64,000 nt of DNA, from positions 1-64,000 of the forward strand of contig CAVYRN010000002.1 of NCBI GenBank assembly GCA_963771015.1. The letters run 5' to 3'. Positions within the stretch are counted from its first letter, which is position 1. Each line of letters opens with the position of its first letter. The translations under genes and the position numbers were made by a program. The notes beneath the pieces were generated by a model that did no database searches, was not told where the DNA came from, and worked only from the letters and a program-made list of their open reading frames with translations. Origin of the DNA: CAVSJJ01 sp963771015. Its GTDB lineage: Bacteria > Actinomycetota > Actinomycetes > Actinomycetales > Dermatophilaceae. Shown here piece after piece: positions 41,991-50,661 of the stretch.

Positions 41991-42887
41991 TCAGCCCAGG
42001 TGGTCGTTGAGGAAGGTCTGCAGGCCCCGCGTCGTGACCGGCCCCCACGATCCGTCCTGGGCCACGCCGACGACGCCTTGGAGGGCCTCGGTCGTCACCG
42101 TGCCGATGACCCCGTCCTGAGCGACGCCGAGGACGCCCTGGAGGAGCATGACGTCGGAGGTGCTGAGCGAGCCGCCGACCGAGCCGCCGACCCATCTCTC
42201 GATGGCCTCGGTCGTCTTCGGGCCGACGATGCCGTCGACGGCGAGCGGGAGGAACCTCGACGTGGGGCCAGCGGCAGCCGACCCTCCGACATCGGAGGAC
42301 ACCGAGGACACCGCGGACACACTGGATCCCGTGGAGCCCAAGGACCCGAAGGCCGACCCGGCCGAGCCGGTCGACCCTCTCCCCGGCCAGCCGCCGACCG
42401 TCGCCGTGGCCGCGCCGCTCGGGCTGACCCGGCCGTAGGTCGGCACCGCCAGCCCGTTCTCGACGGTGAGGCCCGCGCGAGCGCCGCAGGTCGGCCAGGC
42501 CCCGGGGCCCTGCACCTTGAGGACCCGCTTGGCGATGTCGATCTGCAGCATCTTCGTGGCCAGGTCGGCCCGCTCGGCGTACTCGCCCCCACCGAACGAC
42601 GTCCACGTGCCCGCCGAGAACTGCAGCCCGCCGTAGTACCCGTTCCCCGTGTTGATCGACCAGTTGCCGCCGCTCTCGCACAGGGCCACCCGGTCCCACA
42701 CGGTGTCCACTGCCGCGGCTGGCGCGGCGCCGACGAGACCGACGAGACCGGCGACCACGCCGCCGACCAGTGCGGCCCCGACAGCGCGGCGTGGGTCGCG
42801 ACGAGCCAGGGCGAATGCCGCCCCGCGGCCGCGGCGCGGCGCACGCCGGTCGGCGGGGGGCTGCTGACGGTCGGTCGTGGTGCGCAT
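41991..42887 (-). CDS. Secreted Rpf-like transglycosylase with peptidoglycan-binding repeats
   Basis: The protein has 298 residues. An Arg-rich start and a helix (AVGAALVGGVVAGLVGLVG) ending AAPAAA form the signal peptide. The Rpf/lysozyme-like domain reads VDTVWDRVALCESGGNWS with the catalytic Glu in CESGGNW, then YYGGLQFSAGTW. A Ser/Gly linker (about 155-195) leads to three peptidoglycan-binding-like repeats (VDGIVGPKTTEAIERWVG; QDGVIGTVTTEALQGVVG; QDGSWGPVTTRGLQTFL). It cleaves wall glycan and aids growth or resuscitation. ATG 42887 follows CTGGAG. A perfect palindrome lies about 95-115 bases upstream. Confidence 0.88.
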   Translation of the reverse strand: MRTTTDRQQPPADRRAPRRGRGAAFALARRDPRRAVGAALVGGVVAGLVGLVGAAPAAAVDTVWDRVALCESGGNWSINTGNGYYGGLQFSAGTWTSFGGGEYAERADLATKMLQIDIAKRVLKVQGPGAWPTCGARAGLTVENGLAVPTYGRVSPSGAATATVGGWPGRGSTGSAGSAFGSLGSTGSSVSAVSSVSSDVGGSAAAGPTSRFLPLAVDGIVGPKTTEAIERWVGGSVGGSLSTSDVMLLQGVLGVAQDGVIGTVTTEALQGVVGVAQDGSWGPVTTRGLQTFLNDHLG

Positions 42888-42981
42888 GACGCGGTTCTCC
42901 AGAGCTGAGGCAGGGGCGGTCCCAGGGGAGGACTCTCTCGCACGCTACGCCACGTGAGTCACACCCGTCAGGGGAGTAACA

Positions 42982-43001
42982 GAACTACATCCATGTAGTT
43001 C
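42982..43001. promoter_or_regulatory. Palindrome GAACTACAT-CC-ATGTAGTTC upstream of the Rpf-like gene
   Basis: Perfect nine-base arms with a CC centre. It is AT-richer than its surroundings and lies 95-115 bases before the transglycosylase start and about 105 bases past the kinase gene's stop. No T-tract follows, so a dimeric-regulator operator is as likely as a terminator. A single GTAAC, half of the site I recall for MtrA, overlaps its left flank. Confidence 0.45.
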
Positions 43002-43105
43002 AGCATCGGGGTGGCAAGGACGAATCCCGGTGTGCGACAAGGCCATCGCGCTCGAGCGGCAGACGACCGCCGGACGACCGCCGCTCGACCGGCGGCTGCG
43101 CCGAC

Positions 43106-44968
43106 TCAGCCGAGCGCGCTTCCCCAGATCGACGGCGGCCCCGAACGTGGCCACCACGTCGGCCCACCGCGGCTCGCGACCCAGGCGATGAGGAGCAGAG
43201 CGGCGACGACCGCCAGGGCGGTGACGATCCGGGCGCCGACCTCCCCGGGGCTGATCCCGCGGACGACGCTGCGGGTGCCCCGTCGCAGGCTCGCGCCGCC
43301 GGGCCCCCACCACGCCATGAGGACGGCCAGCAGCCCCCCGACGGCGAGCGCGATCGGGGGCCCCGGCTCGGCGGCCCCGCGGTTGGCCGAGAGGACCAGC
43401 GCCGCGGCGAACGCACCGCTCACCCCGACGAGAAGCGGGACGAGGACGGCGAACACCGCCGCCACGACACCGACGACGAAGTGCCACGGCCCGGCCAGGA
43501 CGGCCACCGGGATGTCGCTGGGTCGCGGCCCGCGCTCGTGGCGGCGCATGACGATCGAGGTCACCGACCGGTCCGCGGTCCGCGCGACGACGACCCAGAC
43601 CAGAGCGGCGATCGCCGCCGCGGCAGGTGCGGCGGCCGCGCCGGCCACGATGACCGCGAGCAGCGCGAGCAGGGTGCCGCTGCGGGTCGGCCGCCCGATC
43701 CGCGGGTCGGCCGCCGGGGGCTGCGGCACCAGGTCCTGGGGCGGACGCGGCGGCATCGGCTGCTGGCCCGGCCACGGAGCGGGCGGCCGCCCCGACGGCG
43801 GTATGGCGCCACCCGACACCGGACCGCCACCCGGCGGCAGGACCGGTGCACCCGGGTGCGGCCCGGGTGGAGGCAGCACCCCGGGTCGCGGCCCGGGTGG
43901 AGGCAGCACCCCGGGTGGCGCCACGGATGAGGCGGGCACGGGCGGCGCGCCCGAGGCCCAGGCGGGCGGGCTCCCGGGCTGCGGACCCGCTGGTGGTCCA
44001 ACGGGCCGTCCTGCGGGGGGCCCTGAGTCCGGGGGCCCGCTGGGCGCCCGGGTCGGCAGCACCGAGGTCCTCGGTATCGCGAAGGCCTGGGTCGGGTTGA
44101 CCACCCGGCGCAGCTCCACCGCATCGGTGACCGGCCCGCCCTGCGCGAACCGGGAGAGCGCGGCGACCACCTCGTCGTGGTGCGGGCGCTCGGCCGGGCG
44201 CGGCGACAGTGCGGCATACAGCAGCGGCGCGATCCGGGGGTCGACGGTGGACAGGTCGGGCTCCCCGCGGGTCACCCTGGCGAGGACGGCCTCCATCGGC
44301 CCGCGCCCGAACGGGGGCGCCCCGGACGCGGCGAAGGCAAGCGTCGCCGCCCAGCCCCACCAGTCGGTGGCCTGGCTCACCTCCTCGCCCTCGACGACCT
44401 CGGGCGCGAGATAGCCGGGGGTCCCCATGACCAGTCCTGTCATGGTCAGCCGGACGTCGTCAACGGCGTGGGCGATGCCGAAGTCGATGAGCACCGGGTC
44501 GCCGTCGACGAGCAGGACGTTGCCCGGCTTGAGGTCCCGGTGGATGACCCCGGCCCCGTGGATGACCCGAAGCGCCTCGGCGAGGCCGGCGCCGAGCCGG
44601 TGCAGCGGCTCGGCATCCATCGGCCCCTCGGCGCCGACGACCTCGTCGAGCGGCGGTCCGGGCACATAGCGGGTGACGATGTAGGGGCGCTCGCCGTCGA
44701 CGTCGGCGTCGATGACCGGCGCGACGCGCGGACTGCTCACCCGTGCCAGGGTCTCGACCTCGCGGGCCAGCCGGGTGCGTGCCTGCGGGTCGTGGGCGAT
44801 GTGCGGACGAAGCACCTTCAGGGCAACGGCACGCCCGTGCGCGTCCAGCGCGAGATGGACCACGCCCATGCCGCCCTCGCCGAGTCGCTGGACGAGGCGA
44901 TAGGGCCCGAGCCGGACAGGATCGGGTCGGGCCCCGTTGTCGGTGCCCCCGACCGCGTCCGCCGCCAT
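43106..44968 (-). CDS. Serine/threonine protein kinase (PknB/STPK type) with C-terminal membrane helices
   Basis: The protein has 620 residues. The kinase domain (about 20-275) has LGEGGMGVVHLAL (Gly loop), VALKVL (Lys), VIHRDLKPGNVLL (catalytic loop), LIDFGIAH (DFG) and GTPGYLAPE (activation end). A 130-residue Pro/Gly linker follows, partly built from a 30-bp tandem duplication. About six membrane helices close the protein (about 425-610), unlike PASTA kinases with one helix. It would phosphorylate proteins at the membrane. The signal is unknown. ATG 44968 has no strong ribosome site. It is followed on the same strand by the Rpf-like gene. Confidence 0.9.
   Translation of the reverse strand: MAADAVGGTDNGARPDPVRLGPYRLVQRLGEGGMGVVHLALDAHGRAVALKVLRPHIAHDPQARTRLAREVETLARVSSPRVAPVIDADVDGERPYIVTRYVPGPPLDEVVGAEGPMDAEPLHRLGAGLAEALRVIHGAGVIHRDLKPGNVLLVDGDPVLIDFGIAHAVDDVRLTMTGLVMGTPGYLAPEVVEGEEVSQATDWWGWAATLAFAASGAPPFGRGPMEAVLARVTRGEPDLSTVDPRIAPLLYAALSPRPAERPHHDEVVAALSRFAQGGPVTDAVELRRVVNPTQAFAIPRTSVLPTRAPSGPPDSGPPAGRPVGPPAGPQPGSPPAWASGAPPVPASSVAPPGVLPPPGPRPGVLPPPGPHPGAPVLPPGGGPVSGGAIPPSGRPPAPWPGQQPMPPRPPQDLVPQPPAADPRIGRPTRSGTLLALLAVIVAGAAAAPAAAAIAALVWVVVARTADRSVTSIVMRRHERGPRPSDIPVAVLAGPWHFVVGVVAAVFAVLVPLLVGVSGAFAAALVLSANRGAAEPGPPIALAVGGLLAVLMAWWGPGGASLRRGTRSVVRGISPGEVGARIVTALAVVAALLLIAWVASRGGPTWWPRSGPPSIWGSALG
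43861..43920 (+). repeat. 30-bp tandem duplication in the kinase linker
   Basis: Two adjacent 30-base units (43861-43890, 43891-43920) differ at one or two bases and encode PPPGPRPGVL-type repeats in the kinase's proline-rich linker. They are probably a slippage product that changes linker length. Confidence 0.6.
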
Positions 44969-45079
44969 GGGACCAGGGTATGCGGCATGCGGCCGCCGGT
45001 CCGGGCACCGAGTAATGGCCGGGCGTGGACGGACCGAATAGCGGACCGGGACTACGGGCCGCGATGCGGGGCCGGGCGG

Positions 45080-45508
45080 CTACTGGGTGATGTAGTCGCG
45101 CAGCTGGTCGCGCTCGGCCTGGAGGTCGTCGATGTGGTTCTTGACGACGTCGCCGATGCTGACGATGGCGACGAGCTTGCCGTCGTCGACGACCGGGACG
45201 TGGCGGATCCGGCTCTCGGTCATCCGGCGTTCGAGCTCGCTGAGGTCGGAGTCCGGGCCGCAGGTCTGGACCTCACTGGTCATGATGGCCCGGACCGGGC
45301 CGTCGAGGATGGCCGGACCCCCGCTGTGCAAGTGCCGGACGATGTCCCGCTCGGAGACGATCCCGTGGACCGACTCACCGTCGTCGCTGACGACCACCGC
45401 CCCGATCTTGTGCTCCGAGAGGAGGGCCAGCAGATCCCCCACCGTCGCATCGGAGGGAATCGTGACCACGAGGTCACCCTTGCGCCGCACCACGTCCGAG
45501 ATCCGCAT
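45080..45508 (-). CDS. CBS-domain pair protein
   Basis: The protein has 142 residues. Two CBS motifs are seen: VVTIPSDATVGDLLALLSEH...GIVSERDIVRHL and VQTCGPDSDLSELERRMTES...VAIVSIGDVVKNHI. CBS pairs bind adenosyl ligands such as AMP or ATP and regulate partner proteins. Stand-alone forms in actinobacteria often start MRISDVxRRKG, as here, which is why ATG 45508 is preferred over the in-frame GTG 45535, although no ribosome site precedes it. It is divergent from the ABC ATPase gene. Confidence 0.88.
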   Translation of the reverse strand: MRISDVVRRKGDLVVTIPSDATVGDLLALLSEHKIGAVVVSDDGESVHGIVSERDIVRHLHSGGPAILDGPVRAIMTSEVQTCGPDSDLSELERRMTESRIRHVPVVDDGKLVAIVSIGDVVKNHIDDLQAERDQLRDYITQ

Positions 45509-45663
45509 GAGGTGACGGTAGCCCGGCGCCAACACGACGCGCTAGACCTGAGAGGACGCTGGGAGGTCCGGGCCGCGGCCCCGCTCGGCTCCCCGTGGTC
45601 CGGGACGGCCGCCTCGGGCCACCGGCAGGGCTGGCGTGCCGGGGGTCGGATACGGCACACTGA

Positions 45664-45677
45664 TGGAACCGCTTACA
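45664..45677. promoter_or_regulatory. LacI-family/cre-like operator before the sugar ABC ATPase gene
   Basis: TGGAACCGCTTACA fits TGNAANCGNTTNCA, the symmetric form bound by LacI/CcpA-type regulators. It lies 77-90 bases before the ATG of the MsiK/UgpC-type gene. It suggests sugar-dependent control by a LacI-family protein encoded elsewhere. Confidence 0.55.
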
Positions 45678-45753
45678 CCGATGTGGGCGGCCGTTCCACC
45701 TTTACAACGGATCGTCCGGCACGTTCCTGCCGGTGAAGGAAGGCAGAGCCACC

Positions 45754-46860
45754 ATGGCAACAGTCAAGTACGACGCCGCCACCAAGATCTACCCCGGAAA
45801 CGAGACGCCCTCGGTCGACGCACTCAACATCGACATCGCGGACGGCGAGTTCCTCGTCCTCGTCGGGCCCTCCGGGTGCGGCAAGTCCACCGCGCTGCGA
45901 ATGCTCGCCGGCCTCGAAGAGGTCAACGAGGGGAAGATCTGGATCGGTGACCGGGACGTGACCGACCTGTCGCCGAAGGACCGCGACGTGGCCATGGTCT
46001 TCCAGAACTACGCGCTCTACCCGCACATGACGGTCGCCGACAACATGGGCTTCGCGCTCAAGATCGCCGGGGTCGACAAGTCCGAGATCCGCAGCCGCGT
46101 CGAAGAGGCGGCCAAGATCCTCGACCTGAGCGAGTACCTCGAGCGCAAGCCGAAGGCCCTGTCCGGTGGCCAGCGCCAGCGCGTGGCCATGGGCCGGGCC
46201 ATCGTCCGCAGCCCCCAGGTCTTCCTCATGGACGAGCCGCTGTCGAACCTCGACGCCAAGCTCCGGGTCCAGACCCGTACCCAGATCGCCTCGCTCCAGC
46301 GTCGCCTCGGCGTCACCACCGTCTACGTCACCCACGACCAGACCGAGGCGATGACGATGGGCGACCGCATCGCGGTCCTCAAGGACGGGGTGCTGCTGCA
46401 GTGCACCACCCCGCGCGAGATGTACGACCACCCCGAGAACGTCTTCGTCGCCGGATTCATCGGCTCGCCGGCGATGAACCTCGTCTCCGTCCCGGTGACG
46501 ACCGAGGGCGTGAAGTTCGGCAGCCACCGTCTCGACATCCCCCGCGAGGCGCTCGCCTCGGCCGGCACGTCCGTCATCGTCGGGGTGCGCCCCGAGGACA
46601 CCGAGATCACGACCGACGCCGACGGGCTCGAGCTCGCCATCGAGGCGGTCGAGGAGATGGGCGCGGACGCGTACGTCTACGCGAACCCGACCGACACCAA
46701 CATCGTCCTCGAGGGCGGCGACGAGGAGGAGGGCTTCAAGCCGTTCATCGCGCGGGTCGACGGCCGTCGCCCCCCGCAGAAGGGCGAGACGATCTTCGTC
46801 CACCCGAACCCCGAGCACCTGCACGTCTTCAACAAGGAGACCGGCCTGCGCCTGGTGTAG
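45754..46860 (+). CDS. Sugar ABC transporter ATP-binding protein (UgpC/MsiK type)
   Basis: The protein has 368 residues. Walker A (GPSGCGKST), Q-loop (VFQNYALYPHMTV), signature (LSGGQRQRVAMGRAI), Walker B (VFLMDEPLSNLDA) and the switch His (YVTHDQTEAM) are intact. The C-terminal 130 residues form the regulatory OB/TOBE region (GSPAMNLVSVPV; VGVRPEDTEI). It energizes sugar importers. In actinobacteria one such ATPase often serves several systems, and here no permease or binding protein is next to it. ATG 45754 has GAAGG upstream. A LacI-type operator precedes the gene and a strong terminator follows. Confidence 0.92.
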   Translation: MATVKYDAATKIYPGNETPSVDALNIDIADGEFLVLVGPSGCGKSTALRMLAGLEEVNEGKIWIGDRDVTDLSPKDRDVAMVFQNYALYPHMTVADNMGFALKIAGVDKSEIRSRVEEAAKILDLSEYLERKPKALSGGQRQRVAMGRAIVRSPQVFLMDEPLSNLDAKLRVQTRTQIASLQRRLGVTTVYVTHDQTEAMTMGDRIAVLKDGVLLQCTTPREMYDHPENVFVAGFIGSPAMNLVSVPVTTEGVKFGSHRLDIPREALASAGTSVIVGVRPEDTEITTDADGLELAIEAVEEMGADAYVYANPTDTNIVLEGGDEEEGFKPFIARVDGRRPPQKGETIFVHPNPEHLHVFNKETGLRLV

Positions 46861-46901
46861 CCGGGATGCAGAGGTCCGGCCGCTGACGCCGACCATCCGC
46901 C

Positions 46902-46935
46902 GGGTGGGGCTCGGGATCGTTCCCGGGCCCCACCC
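46902..46935 (+). terminator. Terminator of the ABC ATPase gene
   Basis: A 14-base stem (46902-46915 with 46922-46935) starting GGGTGGGGC and ending GCCCCACCC has one G-T pair and a six-base loop. It lies 40 bases past the ATPase stop and before the DUF4032 gene. Confidence 0.8.
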
Positions 46936-46968
46936 GCGCGTTACCGCCCACTCGGAGACAATGACGCC

Positions 46969-48213
46969 ATGGCCCTGGAGTTCACGACGATCCTGCCGGA
47001 CCCGGAGCTGTTCGACCTGCCCTGGCTCACGCCGCTGGAGGACTGGCCCGAGGAGCTCCTCGCCGCGCTGCCCCGCGGCATCTCGCGGCACGTGGTCCGC
47101 TTCGTCCGGCTGAGCGGCAGCGTCATCGCCATCAAGGAGATCAAGGCGGACCTCGCGCGGCGCGAGTACGACCTGCTCCGCAGCCTCCACCGGCTCGACG
47201 AGCCGGCCGTCGAGCCGTACGGCGTCGTCACCGGCCGGGTGAACCACGCCGGGCAGGAGCTCGACGCCTGCCTCATCACCAAGCACCTGCAGTTCTCGCT
47301 GCCGTACCGGGCCCTGTTCAGCCAGTCGCTGCGCCCCGACACCGCGACCCGGCTCATCGACGCCCTCGCGGTCCTGCTCACTCGCCTGCACCTGTCCGGC
47401 TTCTGGTGGGGGGACGTCTCGCTGTCCAACACCCTGTTCCGGCGCGACGCCGGGGCGTTCGCCGCATACCTCGTCGACGCCGAGACCGGACAGCTGCGGC
47501 CCAAGCTCTCCAACGGCCAGCGCGAGCACGACCTCGACATCGCCCGGGTCAACATCGCCGGCGAGCTCATGGACCTCCAGGCCGGCGGCCTGCTCGAGGG
47601 CAACGCCGACGCCGTCGAGATCTCGACCCGGATCCTCACCCGGTACGCCGACCTGTGGCGGGAGCTGACCGGCGCCGAGGAGTTCAACACCGGCGAACGG
47701 TGGCGGGTCGAGGAGAAGATCCGGCGGCTCAACGCCCTCGGCTTCGACGTCGACGAGCTCGCCATCACGACCGATATCGGCGGCACGTCGATCCAGGTCC
47801 AGCCCAAGGTCGTCGACGCCGGGCACCACAGCCGGCGGCTGCTCCGACTCACCGGCCTCGACGTCGGCGAGAACCAGGCCCGCCGCCTCCTCAACGACCT
47901 CGACTCGTTCTGTGCGGCGACCAACCAGCAGGGTGAGCCGGAGGAGCTCATGGCGCACCAGTGGCTGACCCAGGTGTACGAGCCGATCATCCGGCGGGTG
48001 CCCCGCGAGCTGGCCGCCAAGCTCGAGCCCGCCGAGCTCTTCCACGAGGTGCTCGAGCACCGGTGGTACATGGCCGAGCGGGCCATGCACGACATCCCCC
48101 TCCAGAGGGCGATCGACGACTACGTCAGGAGCGTCCTGCCGAGCAAGCCGGACGAGCGCTCCGTCCTCGGCGTCGACACCCTCGAGCTGCCGGTGGTCGC
48201 CCGTGGCGACTGA
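46969..48213 (+). CDS. DUF4032 domain protein with kinase-like N-terminal half
   Basis: The protein has 414 residues. The first 240 resemble a small lipopolysaccharide-kinase/InaA-like fold: VIAIKEIKADLARREYDLLR (Lys and Glu), LHLSGFWWGDVSLSNTLF (catalytic-loop-like Asp) and YLVDAETGQLRP (Asp). The DUF4032 domain follows (about 235-405), with EELMAHQWLTQVYEPII and LEHRWYMAERAMHDI. The substrate is unknown. It may phosphorylate a small molecule or be a pseudokinase. ATG 46969 starts a plus-strand gene between the terminator and the RDD gene. The family is largely confined to actinobacteria. Confidence 0.88.
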   Translation: MALEFTTILPDPELFDLPWLTPLEDWPEELLAALPRGISRHVVRFVRLSGSVIAIKEIKADLARREYDLLRSLHRLDEPAVEPYGVVTGRVNHAGQELDACLITKHLQFSLPYRALFSQSLRPDTATRLIDALAVLLTRLHLSGFWWGDVSLSNTLFRRDAGAFAAYLVDAETGQLRPKLSNGQREHDLDIARVNIAGELMDLQAGGLLEGNADAVEISTRILTRYADLWRELTGAEEFNTGERWRVEEKIRRLNALGFDVDELAITTDIGGTSIQVQPKVVDAGHHSRRLLRLTGLDVGENQARRLLNDLDSFCAATNQQGEPEELMAHQWLTQVYEPIIRRVPRELAAKLEPAELFHEVLEHRWYMAERAMHDIPLQRAIDDYVRSVLPSKPDERSVLGVDTLELPVVARGD

Positions 48214-48291
48214 CACACGTCCCGGCCTCGCCGCCGACCTCACCACTAGGCTGGACGCGAGTCGACGACCCTCGACATAGCGGAGGCCCCC

Positions 48292-49221
48292 ATGACCGAC
48301 CAGCCCGACCGGGTACCCCACCAGCCGACCCCACCTGACCAGCCCGACCAACCCATCGAGGCCGACTCGCCGCAGCCCCCGCAGCCCCCGCCGGCCCCGC
48401 CGGCCTCGGCCGAGACCCCCGCGGCCGTCCCCGACGCGGCCCCGCCCCCCGGGCCGCCCGCATGGCCCACCGACCCGACAGCCGCGCCCGCCCCCGCCGC
48501 GGGCGGGTACCCACCCCAACCGGCCCCCGGGTATGCCGCCCCGCCGCCTGCCCCGGCCGGTCAGTACGGCGCCGGCGGCTACCCCGGCACCGGCACGCCC
48601 GCCCAGCCGTCCGGCGCTGCAGCCGGCTATGGCGCGCCGCCGCAGAACCCCTATGGCGGCTACCAGGCCGCCCCACCGGTGGGCTACGGCCCCCCGCCGC
48701 AGGGCTCGCTGCCCTACGTCCAGCACTACTTCGGCCCGGTCGCCTCCTTCGGTTCGCGAGTGGTTGCGGGGCTCATCGACATCGCCATCACCCTCATCGG
48801 GGTCGTCCCGCTCGTCATCGGGATCGTCGTCATCGTGGCCAGCGCGCCGGCCACGACGTACGACGTCTATGGCGGGACGCACACGGTCACCGGGACCGGG
48901 TCCGCGGCCGGCATCGCCATCGGGGTGCTCCTCATCATCGCCGGCGGCCTCGTCAGCCTGACGATCGGGATCTGGAACCGGATCTTCAAGATGGGTCGGA
49001 CCGGGCAGAGCGTGGGCAAGCGGGCCATGGGGCTCATGCTCATCGACACGACGACGGGCCGGACGATCGGGGCCGGGAAGGCGTTCCTCCGCGAGATCGT
49101 CCATGCCGTCGTGAACCAGATCCTCTACCTCAGCTACCTCTGGATGCTGTGGGACACCGACAAGCAGACCCTCGGCGACAAGGCGGTGGCGTCGACGGTC
49201 ATCGAGGTACCCAAGGCCTGA
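48292..49221 (+). CDS. RDD-family membrane protein with proline-rich N-terminus
   Basis: The protein has 309 residues. The first 140 are Pro/Gly/Ala-rich and disordered (PPPAPPAS, GYPPQPAPGYA) and face the cytosol. The RDD domain follows with FGSRVVAGLIDIAITLIGVV (the Arg and Asp of RDD), two further helices (about 205-230), GQSVGKRAMGLMLID and a last helix near LYLSYLWMLWDTDKQTLGDK. RDD proteins are small transport or accessory membrane proteins, some linked to Na+ resistance. ATG 48292 has GGAGG upstream (GCGGAGGCCCC). Confidence 0.88.
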   Translation: MTDQPDRVPHQPTPPDQPDQPIEADSPQPPQPPPAPPASAETPAAVPDAAPPPGPPAWPTDPTAAPAPAAGGYPPQPAPGYAAPPPAPAGQYGAGGYPGTGTPAQPSGAAAGYGAPPQNPYGGYQAAPPVGYGPPPQGSLPYVQHYFGPVASFGSRVVAGLIDIAITLIGVVPLVIGIVVIVASAPATTYDVYGGTHTVTGTGSAAGIAIGVLLIIAGGLVSLTIGIWNRIFKMGRTGQSVGKRAMGLMLIDTTTGRTIGAGKAFLREIVHAVVNQILYLSYLWMLWDTDKQTLGDKAVASTVIEVPKA

Positions 49222-49310
49222 GAGGGCGCGGCCCGTGCCCTGTCCGGGTCACGGCCGCGGTGCTGCGCCCGATGTCGGCGCCAGGTAAGCCCTGGGCTAC
49301 CGGGTCGGTG

Positions 49311-49535
49311 TCATGGGCGCGCGGTTCGGCGCCGCGCCACCACGAGACCGAACAGAGACACGCCCAGGCCCCCGACCAGCGCTGGCCCGGAGTAGGCGAC
49401 GACCCGGGCCACCGCGGAGGGATCCACCAGGCCGGTCAGCACCGGTCCGAGGACGGACAGGGCGACGAAGGTCAGTCCCACGGCCACCAGACGGTTCGGC
49501 CAGGGGCGCGGCTTCCGGAGCTCGGCGATCAACAT
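49311..49535 (-). CDS. Small two-helix membrane protein
   Basis: The protein has 74 residues: a basic start (MLIAELRKPRPWPNR), two hydrophobic helices (LVAVGLTFVALSVLGPVLTG and VAYSGPALVGGLGVSLFGLV) and a VARRRTARP tail. ATG 49535 follows GAGG six bases upstream. No family is recognized. It is convergent with the RDD gene and is the last of a minus-strand set with the DUF2752 and DUF4190 genes, 97 bases after the former. Confidence 0.5.
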   Translation of the reverse strand: MLIAELRKPRPWPNRLVAVGLTFVALSVLGPVLTGLVDPSAVARVVAYSGPALVGGLGVSLFGLVVARRRTARP

Positions 49536-49631
49536 GATGTCCTCACCGGCTTCGCTCTGACGAAGGATCCTTCATGGTCAATGTGTACTCCATGCCGTAC
49601 CCCGTTGGGACGAACCGCCGGCGGAACCGGC

Positions 49632-50075
49632 TCAGGCGGGCGAGAGCCAGGTCCAGCCCGGGATGTTACGGGCCACCGTATAGGCGACGACGACCGCCCC
49701 GATCACCCACGGCGTGGCCGCAGCGGGTTGCCACACGATGCGCCGACCGGTCCACCGGGACCACACCCAGGCCACCCACAGGCCGGCCAGACCGAGCAGG
49801 AAGAGCGGCGCCAGTGGGTTGCGCTGCAGGGCACCGGCGACGTCGCCGTGCGCGAGGTCGTGGGTGGCCCGCAGCATCCCGCAGCCGGGACAGTAGATGC
49901 CGGCCAGCGCATAGCTCGGGCACACGGGGTAGTGGCCCGGCGAGTTGGGGTCGATGGCGAAGACATACATCGTCGCGGCGGCGGTCAGCCCGGCGACGAG
50001 GACCGGAGCCGTGAGGCGGCGCCGCCGACCCGTTGCCAGGTCGGCGACCCCCACCTCCGCGTGGGTGGTGACCAC
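49632..50075 (-). CDS. DUF2752 membrane protein
   Basis: The protein has 147 residues. It has a helix (LVAGLTAAATMYVFAI), the family signature CPSYALAGIYCPGCGMLRAT followed by HDLAHGDVAGALQRNPLAPL, and two more helices. The PGCGxxR...GD...A...NP motif is diagnostic. The function is unknown. GTG 50075 begins two bases after the DUF4190 stop, so the two are coupled. Upstream in-frame sequence overlaps the DUF4190 gene and is not coding-like. Confidence 0.82.
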   Translation of the reverse strand: MVTTHAEVGVADLATGRRRRLTAPVLVAGLTAAATMYVFAIDPNSPGHYPVCPSYALAGIYCPGCGMLRATHDLAHGDVAGALQRNPLAPLFLLGLAGLWVAWVWSRWTGRRIVWQPAAATPWVIGAVVVAYTVARNIPGWTWLSPA

Positions 50076-50077
50076 GG

Positions 50078-50455
50078 TCAGTTGGTGCTCGCGCTCACGC
50101 CGAGCAAGACGAAGAAGAGAAGCCAGACGAGCACGCCCAGGATGAGGATGACGGTGCCGACGATACCGAGGATCCGGCCGATCTGGACGGTCTGCCGGTT
50201 GCTGTAGCGTCCCGGCGCCCCATCGATCTCCCGGATCGCGGTGTTGCCCATGAGCCACGCCGCAATGCCCAGCGGGGCGAAGCAGATCAACGACAGGATG
50301 CCGAGGATGAGGATGGCGGTTCCCTTGGGGTGCTCGATCGGACCACCCATCCCCCCGCCAGGCGGGGGCGGAGCGCTGTATCCCCCGGGCGGGGGCGGAG
50401 CGCCGTATCCCCCAGGCGGAGGCGGGGGCGGTGGCGTCGAGCCGTAGTCAGACAT
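50078..50455 (-). CDS. DUF4190 membrane protein with Pro/Gly-rich N-terminus
   Basis: The protein has 125 residues. The first 40 are PPPPGGY-type repeats from a 27-bp tandem repeat in the DNA. Two helices follow, the first in KGTAILILGILSLICFAPLG and GIAAWLMGNTAIREID, the second in IGRILGIVGTVILILGVLV. This is the DUF4190 layout. Such proteins are common in actinobacteria next to DUF2752 genes and have no known activity. ATG 50455 follows GAGAGGGA. Confidence 0.83.
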   Translation of the reverse strand: MSDYGSTPPPPPPPGGYGAPPPPGGYSAPPPPGGGMGGPIEHPKGTAILILGILSLICFAPLGIAAWLMGNTAIREIDGAPGRYSNRQTVQIGRILGIVGTVILILGVLVWLLFFVLLGVSASTN

Positions 50456-50661
50456 GGTGTCCCTCTCTTGGATGCACCCGGCCCGAGCCGGGCGACGTCG
50501 TGACAACGGCCCGATCCTCGCATAGAGGCTGCGCGCCCGCCCGGGAAACGCGGGCGGCTCCGCGGCGCGGTCGGTGGTCGTCGCCTCAGCGTCCGAGGCC
50601 CTCTGAGAGAGAAGAGGGTGCGGGTCGGTGCCGGCACACCGCCCTGGTCAGTGGCCGGGTC

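Noticed and set aside
42888..43105. c-di-AMP (ydaO) riboswitch upstream of the Rpf-like gene
   Set aside because: Expected in some actinobacterial rpf leaders, but the conserved segments are not present.
45673..49104. 1143-residue minus-strand open frame
   Set aside because: It runs opposite the ABC ATPase, DUF4032 and RDD genes, which all have clear motifs; its length is an effect of GC-rich third positions.
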